A DNA stretch of 10,359 bases from CAYPZU01 sp964415395 (GTDB lineage: Bacteria; Chlamydiota; Chlamydiia; Chlamydiales; SM23-39), in NCBI GenBank assembly GCA_964415395.1, contig CAYPZU010000072.1, positions 1 through 10,359 on the forward strand, read 5' to 3'. How positions within the stretch are numbered: position 1 is the first letter of the stretch; every line of letters starts with the position of its first letter. A program made the position numbers and the translations under genes. A model generated the notes under the pieces. The model was not told where the DNA came from. It saw nothing but the letters and a program-made list of their open reading frames with translations, and made no database searches. Below, in pieces: positions 6,149 to 10,359 of this stretch.

Positions 6149-8268
6149 CGCTTCTCTCCGACATAGAGCGTCACTGCGCCGAGAGCCATCAGATGGGAAG
6201 CGGCTTTGAATCCGGCTTCTTCCATCAGGGAGCGGAACGATGCGCCGGAGGGGAAGGTCTCTATGGTTTCATTGAGATAGCGGTAAGCGGAAAATTTTCG
6301 CGAGAGGGCTCCGCCCAAGTGGGGGAGGATGTGCCGCAGGTAGAAGAGGCAGAAGGGGCGGATCGGGAACGGAGGAAGAGAAAATTCAAGAACCAGCGCT
6401 CTGCCGCCGGGTTTGAGAACCCGGTGGATTTCTTTCAGCGAGCGAAGCGGGCTGGGAACGTTCCGGATGCCGAAGGAGAAGGTGGCGGCGTCGAACGAGT
6501 GGTTTTCGAAGGGGAGCTTTTCCGCATCTGCGCGCTGGAATGAAATATGCGGCTCGGAGCCGAGCTTTTTCTTTGCGATCGAGAGCATCTCGGACGAGAG
6601 GTCGATGCCGACGGCGGAAGAAATCCGTTTGGTAGGGAGCAGAGCTGCGATCTGGTCGCCCGTGCCTGTGGCGAGATCGAGCAGGCGCAAAGAGCCTTGC
6701 GGCAGAAATTGAGCGGCTTTGCGGCGCCAGCTTTGATCCATTCCGAGAGAGAGAATCCGGTTGACCCGGTCGTAGGTGGGAGAGATCGTATCGAACATCT
6801 TCCAACTTTCCTGCTTGGAGGGCTCTTCTTTCCGAATAAAATGGGCGGCAAGGAGCCCGGCAGTCGAAAAGAGGAGGAGCTTGCCCTGCTGGAACAAGAT
6901 GGGGTAGAAATCGCAGCCTCCGATGAATAGAAGCATAACGAAGCAGGAGAGAAGAGAGGCGAGCGCGGGAGAATGGGGCAGGCGCGCGGCGGAAAAGAAA
7001 ATCGTCCCGAAGAAAAGAAGCAGCGCAGCGAGAGAGAGAAGCCCGGTTTCTCCTGCGAGAAAGAAATAGATGTTATGCGCTCCGGTGAGTTGCATATCGG
7101 CAGGCATGTCTTTGGGGAAATAGGGAGCTGCCTGCGCGCTGAACTGGGAATAGCCCACGCCGGTTATGGGATTTTTCCTGATCATTTCAAGGGCGACGTT
7201 TTGGTAGACGCGGCGGATGTTGTCGGAACTCTGGGCGACGCTGTTGTAGTTGACCACCCCGCCGCGATGAACATACTGGTCGGAGAGAAGGGCTGCCGAA
7301 ATCGAAACAGAGAGCGCGATTGAAAAAGCTATGAAGCGGGAAAATTCCCGTTTTTGCCAATAGGTCCAGCCGAACCAGGCGGCGGTGCCGAGGATCCATC
7401 CGAAGAGCGCGGAGCGGGAGTATGTGGTGCAAATGGCAAAGAACTGGAACGGGAATGTGGAGGCGATCCACAGGCGCCATCTGGGAAAAGAGGCGATGAG
7501 TCCGTACGAGCAGAGAAGGGAAAGAGCCAAAAATCCGCCGAGGACGTTCGGGTGGGGAAGCGTTCCGAAAGAGCGGACGATATGGCGATAGGGCGATTCG
7601 ACGTGGAAAATCCGGTCGAAAATCCAGCGGCTGCCGTCGTAAATCCCGAAAGCGGGGCTGGTGCAGATCTCCTGGCTGAAGCGGTGTTCTCCAAAGAGGC
7701 GCAGGCCCAGAGAGCCTTGATGAAAATATTGGGCGATCGCAATCCCCGATTGGATAAGGCCGGCGAAAAAGATGGCGCATAGAAAGCCGAGTGCGATTCG
7801 TTTTCTGCTCTCTTCGTTTGTGAAGCTGTGCGCAAGAAAACAGAAGAGGAGAATGGGGCTTAAAAGCTGCAGGAGGCGGCAATAGGGAATTGGATAATGG
7901 GCGTAGGAAGATTGGATGATGGAGTTGAGGGAAAGAAAGAAAATGGCCCAGAGATACGCGACTCCTTTCTGAGAGAAATAGGCGCGGAGAGGCGCGCGCA
8001 TCCAGAAAAGCGCCAGAGCGGTCAACAGAATCGAGATGAGATCGGAGGCGTAGAAATAGATCTTTTTGTCGTAGCCATCATGAACTTGAAATCCATCGGG
8101 TATCAAGGTCAGCGAAAAAAAACGGAAGAGCTTGTCGTACTTGTGCTCGATGGGAATGGCAAATGCGAGAAGGAGAAAGAGAACGGAGGCGAGGATCGTT
8201 TTTTTTCTAAACATAAACGAAGAATTTAGCTTTGAGGAGGAATTTGCGCAAGGAACGTGATGCGGCAA
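6145..8268 (-). CDS. Fusion of an O-antigen ligase/polymerase-like membrane protein with MenG/UbiE methyltransferase
   Basis: One uninterrupted frame encodes two unrelated proteins. Residues about 20-475 have some 12 hydrophobic helices and Wzy/WaaL-type features: TTYSRSALFGWILG near 280, NPITGVGYSQF near 366 and HNIYFFLAGETGLL after it, matching the Wzy_C / O-antigen ligase family that joins or polymerises lipid-linked glycans at the periplasmic face. After the last helix and a linker, residues about 488-707 are a full MenG/UbiE domain, which methylates demethylmenaquinone with S-adenosylmethionine. It has YDRVNRILSLGMDQSW (signature 1, 499-514), the SAM loop LDLATGTGD (530-538) and RVLKPGGRALVLEFS (signature 2). 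The linker KQESWKMFD resembles a normal MenG N-terminus, as if the menG start was absorbed. The farthest start is a TTG at 8266-8268. ATG at 8212-8214 (residue 19), just before the first helix, is the more likely start and gives 689 residues. An even helix number would place MenG in the cytoplasm. The stop overlaps menF as ATGA. A missed stop from a sequencing error cannot be excluded. Confidence 0.85.
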   Translation of the reverse strand: MPHHVPCANSSSKLNSSFMFRKKTILASVLFLLLAFAIPIEHKYDKLFRFFSLTLIPDGFQVHDGYDKKIYFYASDLISILLTALALFWMRAPLRAYFSQKGVAYLWAIFFLSLNSIIQSSYAHYPIPYCRLLQLLSPILLFCFLAHSFTNEESRKRIALGFLCAIFFAGLIQSGIAIAQYFHQGSLGLRLFGEHRFSQEICTSPAFGIYDGSRWIFDRIFHVESPYRHIVRSFGTLPHPNVLGGFLALSLLCSYGLIASFPRWRLWIASTFPFQFFAICTTYSRSALFGWILGTAAWFGWTYWQKREFSRFIAFSIALSVSISAALLSDQYVHRGGVVNYNSVAQSSDNIRRVYQNVALEMIRKNPITGVGYSQFSAQAAPYFPKDMPADMQLTGAHNIYFFLAGETGLLSLAALLLFFGTIFFSAARLPHSPALASLLSCFVMLLFIGGCDFYPILFQQGKLLLFSTAGLLAAHFIRKEEPSKQESWKMFDTISPTYDRVNRILSLGMDQSWRRKAAQFLPQGSLRLLDLATGTGDQIAALLPTKRISSAVGIDLSSEMLSIAKKKLGSEPHISFQRADAEKLPFENHSFDAATFSFGIRNVPSPLRSLKEIHRVLKPGGRALVLEFSLPPFPIRPFCLFYLRHILPHLGGALSRKFSAYRYLNETIETFPSGASFRSLMEEAGFKAASHLMALGAVTLYVGEKR
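6796..6812 (-). promoter_or_regulatory. Candidate internal ribosome binding site and start for stand-alone MenG
   Basis: Inside the fusion frame, AGGAAAG (6812 to 6806) lies 7 bases ahead of an in-frame ATG (6798 to 6796, residue 491 of the longest form), exactly at the start of the MenG domain. Use of this start would give a free methyltransferase of 217 residues, slightly shorter than typical MenG/UbiE. The site may be a relic of an ancestral separate menG gene or may still be used to make both products. Confidence 0.5.
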
Positions 8269-8329
8269 GAGGTTTTGCTCATCTGATCTTTGTAATAGCT
8301 AAACAAAAATAGGCTATACTATTCTCCCT
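8215..8329. promoter_or_regulatory. Divergent intergenic region between the fusion gene and the 632-residue gene
   Basis: These 115 bases separate two genes read away from each other, if the ATG at 8214 is the true minus-strand start. Plus strand: TATACT (8315-8320) with a poor -35 TTGTAA (8290-8295, 19-base spacer) would start transcription near 8327, almost at the ATG at 8330, giving a leaderless or very short leader. No Shine-Dalgarno is visible there. Minus strand: TTGCGC (8251 to 8246) and TAAATT (8228 to 8223) with 17-base spacing is a weak candidate that would also sit very close to the ATG at 8214. The plus-strand -10 is the better supported. Confidence 0.4.
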
Positions 8330-10228
8330 ATGGCAGCTCCCGTATCTACAGCCCCAGCATCTTTGGAAGATTTGTGCCGCCGCATGGTGATGTGCAATCT
8401 AAGAGGATCACTGCAACCACTTGGAAATGAAGATGTTGCAGGAGATCAACCCCTCGAAAGGCTTGAAGCGGTCCTTTTCGGGGAATGGCTTCCTTCATTT
8501 GCCGACAGAACAGATTCAAAACGGCTCAGCCAGCTCAGCGGCCAAATTAAAAAATTTTTTGACGGAAAGGAGCCTTCGGAAAGAGTAGAGGCTCTGGCGA
8601 AAAGGATTCTTGGCGGAATCTCTCCTCCCCCTTTGGAACGGAAAGAGAAACCGGCGGGCCTTTTGAGATATTTGGATTTTGGGACGGAAGAGCGTTTCCA
8701 GCTTCTCTATTCGATCCATCCGGCGCCCCGCACAATTCAGGAGAAGTTGAAGCGCTGCCAGTTAATCCAGTCGGTTCTATTGAAAGAGAGCGAATTTTAT
8801 GGATGCAAAGCGGTGGCGTATACGATCGAAGAGGAAGCTCACCGGATCGAGTCGGGGATCCAGGGAGATCATATCTCAAAGATTCCGGGAAAAAGATACG
8901 CGATGTACAGCTTCGATTTTTCGCTGCCCGAAGGAGCTGACTTTGAGGATTTCTGTTTTGTGCTCCACCTTCGCCTCATCCAGGATTCGATCGACGTTCT
9001 TTGGAAAGCGACCAAATCCAGAAGCGTGACCGGAATTGATGAACGGGCGCTCCGGGTGCTGGATGAAGAGACAGCGAAGCTGCGCAGATTCACTGATGCG
9101 GTTTCAGTGAGACATCCAAGCCTTGCGAAGAGATCTGAGCAGCTTCTTCGCTCGATTGAGCTGCGGAGGCTGCAAATGGCCTACAACCGCGCCAGCCATC
9201 GGATTGGGGAGCTCGCAGAGGCATCGCCGTTTCCTGATCCGTCGATTCGGCTTTCCGAATTCGGTCCTGTTGTGATTCCGGTGAGTGTAATGGAAGATCA
9301 GGAAGGGCTTTCCTCGAAGGATGCGGCCAAGCTTTATTTTGCCCGCCGCGCGCCTCAGGAGGCTCTCTATCGGAGGGCCCGCCAGGAATGGACTGAGCTT
9401 GCCTCGGAGTTCAGGCAAAACCCGTTTAAATTTTCTACCAACCTCTTCGCCAATCCGCGCCACAGGATCCTGCCGGATGAGCTCCCCGCGCCGAAGCCCG
9501 ACCCGAGCCGGCTGGACGCGATTCTTGGCGATTTGCTGCATATTGAAAAGAGGGAAGAGCCTGCCCAAAATAAAGAGACAAAGAAAAAGGCGAAACCCAA
9601 ACCCGTTCCCAAGCCGAAACCTGCCGCCGCAAAAGAGCCGGTCCGCGCCGATTTGGAAGCCGAAGAGAAGGGGGCTGAGTCTCCCGTCCAGGCGCTCGCC
9701 TATGCGCCCCGCGTCGAGCGGTGGTTCGCCGCCCCTCCTCATAACCCGCTCGATTCCTCCCAATTTCCCGAATATGCAGCGATGGCGGAAAGTTCTTTGC
9801 GGGTGATCTGCTATCACGCTTTCCCTGTTGAAGTGGATGCTTATTTGGACGATGCGCTCAAACAAGTTTGGACAAATACCGCAACGGGCCATCCCGACGA
9901 ACAGTACGTTCTCCCTGCTGAATTCGAACTTCCGGGCGAAGATCCGGTCAGAGGGGCGATCTCGTATGCGATCGGGGCGGATGGCGTCTGCTACCACCGT
10001 TATTTCCATCCGATGGATTCTGCCGAGCTGATTGAAAAATTCGGCCTGCACCGTTTTGAGAGAACCGACTTCCCGGAGCTTTCCGCCGAAACCCAAAAAG
10101 CGGGCTCAGCCACGAGCTGCAGACAGCCTGCGCAGGGGAGGATCATTGAAGAGAATCCCGCTCTCGGCACGGTTTCGATCCGCGACGAGCGGACGGGCGC
10201 GATCATCCGCCTCTTCCGCGGAACCTAA
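8330..10228 (+). CDS. Large two-part protein with CYH-motif C-terminal domain, function unknown
   Basis: A 632-residue protein that I do not recognise. Residues 1-400 are soluble, mostly helical and charged, without signal peptide or membrane segment. Residues about 405-445 are a Lys/Pro/Glu/Ala-rich low-complexity linker with repeated KPKP. Residues about 480-632 are a compact domain also found at 463-921. It contains two Cys-Tyr-His motifs: C494-Y495-H496 in CYHAFPVEVD and C554-Y555-H556 in DGVCYHRYFH. Both are conserved in the paralogue, together with QVW, PAEF, DPVRG-x-ISYAIG and ENPALGTV. The conserved Cys and His pairs could bind metal or act in catalysis. That is a guess. A divergent family with a linker and conserved C-terminal module would suit a secreted effector or surface-associated protein. 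The ATG at 8330 follows a good -10 closely. Codon use and G+C are higher than in the left paralogue. The gene ends in TAA, followed by the shared 12-base motif and a large hairpin. Confidence 0.8.
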   Translation: MAAPVSTAPASLEDLCRRMVMCNLRGSLQPLGNEDVAGDQPLERLEAVLFGEWLPSFADRTDSKRLSQLSGQIKKFFDGKEPSERVEALAKRILGGISPPPLERKEKPAGLLRYLDFGTEERFQLLYSIHPAPRTIQEKLKRCQLIQSVLLKESEFYGCKAVAYTIEEEAHRIESGIQGDHISKIPGKRYAMYSFDFSLPEGADFEDFCFVLHLRLIQDSIDVLWKATKSRSVTGIDERALRVLDEETAKLRRFTDAVSVRHPSLAKRSEQLLRSIELRRLQMAYNRASHRIGELAEASPFPDPSIRLSEFGPVVIPVSVMEDQEGLSSKDAAKLYFARRAPQEALYRRARQEWTELASEFRQNPFKFSTNLFANPRHRILPDELPAPKPDPSRLDAILGDLLHIEKREEPAQNKETKKKAKPKPVPKPKPAAAKEPVRADLEAEEKGAESPVQALAYAPRVERWFAAPPHNPLDSSQFPEYAAMAESSLRVICYHAFPVEVDAYLDDALKQVWTNTATGHPDEQYVLPAEFELPGEDPVRGAISYAIGADGVCYHRYFHPMDSAELIEKFGLHRFERTDFPELSAETQKAGSATSCRQPAQGRIIEENPALGTVSIRDERTGAIIRLFRGT

Positions 10229-10242
10229 AGCCCACCCGCCAG

Positions 10243-10254
10243 TCTGAGACCGTT
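10243..10254 (+). repeat. 12-base motif shared by the 3' flanks of both paralogues (copy 2)
   Basis: TCTGAGACCGTT lies 15 bases after the stop of the 632-residue gene and is identical to 965-976. It continues as GCATAACCC here and differently at copy 1, so identity ends sharply. The GAGACCGTTGCA-like sequence is also reminiscent of transposon ends, but no transposase is present in the window. Confidence 0.55.
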
Positions 10255-10296
10255 GCATAACCCGCAGGCAAGGGTCGAATAAGAGAGGACAGGATA

Positions 10297-10355
10297 GGCA
10301 TGATCGCAAGAGGCAGGATCTGCATGATAGATCATTCCATCCTGCCTATCATGCC
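10297..10355. terminator. Large imperfect hairpin at the right edge
   Basis: Two nested stems share one axis: GGCATGAT (10297-10304) with ATCATGCC (10348-10355), and AGGCAGGAT (10311-10319) with ATCCTGCCT (10339-10347). A six-base bulge lies on the left arm, and a further ATGAT / ATCAT (10324-10328, 10331-10335) lies in the loop. That gives 17 paired bases in the two main stems. It lies about 70 bases past the stop of the 632-residue gene. It could be a terminator, a dispersed palindromic repeat, or a mobile-element end. No T-run is visible before the window ends. The rest of 10229-10296 shows no gene. Confidence 0.5.
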
Positions 10356-10359
10356 GACG

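Noticed and set aside
7187..7882. 231-codon minus-strand frame inside the fusion gene
   Set aside because: Shifted frame within the O-antigen ligase-like domain with Pro/Arg-rich composition; the main frame has 12 plausible helices and family motifs.
9104..10096. 330-codon open frame on the minus strand
   Set aside because: Antisense of the 632-residue gene, whose C-terminal domain is supported by a paralogue at protein level.
1..10359. CRISPR arrays, tRNA or rRNA genes, complete insertion sequences
   Set aside because: No regularly spaced repeats, no cloverleaf-like sequences noticed, and no transposase-like frame seen on either strand.

Overview
The window looks like a bacterial chromosome segment from a Gram-negative organism that makes menaquinone by the classical chorismate-to-isochorismate (Men) route. 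Its signature loci are a men gene cluster led by a polytopic O-antigen ligase/polymerase-type membrane protein, a higBA toxin-antitoxin pair, an Ala/Gly-rich multi-hydrophobic protein, and two members of an unrecognised large-protein family. Together these suggest an environmental, host-associated lineage. A member of the Chlamydiota (PVC group) is my best guess, but it rests on gene flavour only. The contig may come from a metagenome or single-cell assembly, because its left edge appears chimeric.

Layout. Bases 1-462 are a very GC-rich fragment of an aconitase gene on the minus strand that stops abruptly at about 462. From there to 921 the plus strand carries the 3' end of a gene whose C-terminal domain is clearly homologous to that of the 632-residue protein at 8330-10228. 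Bases 976-2088 (minus) encode an Ala/Gly-rich hydrophobic protein of unknown function with a good sigma70-type promoter in the AT-rich gap upstream. Bases 2204-2830 (minus) are higB-higA, preceded by a promoter that overlaps a perfect 8-bp inverted repeat, the likely HigA operator. Bases 2962-8268 (minus) form one translationally coupled block: a fusion of an O-antigen ligase-like membrane domain to MenG/UbiE, then menF, menD and menH, with ATGA overlaps or a 22-nt overlap at every junction. A 115-bp divergent region (8215-8329) separates this block from the plus-strand 632-residue gene. The last 131 bases are non-coding and hold a strong imperfect hairpin.

How the genes work together. MenF converts chorismate to isochorismate, MenD makes SEPHCHC, MenH eliminates pyruvate to give SHCHC, and MenG methylates demethylmenaquinone at the end of the pathway. 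menC, menE, menB and menA are not in the window. The 5'-most cistron joins the last methylation step to a 12-helix polysaccharide ligase/polymerase-like domain in a single open frame. A well-placed Shine-Dalgarno and ATG at the domain boundary could also produce free MenG. This fusion, the duplicated CYH-motif C-terminal domain flanking the minus-strand block, and the chimeric left edge are the most notable observations.
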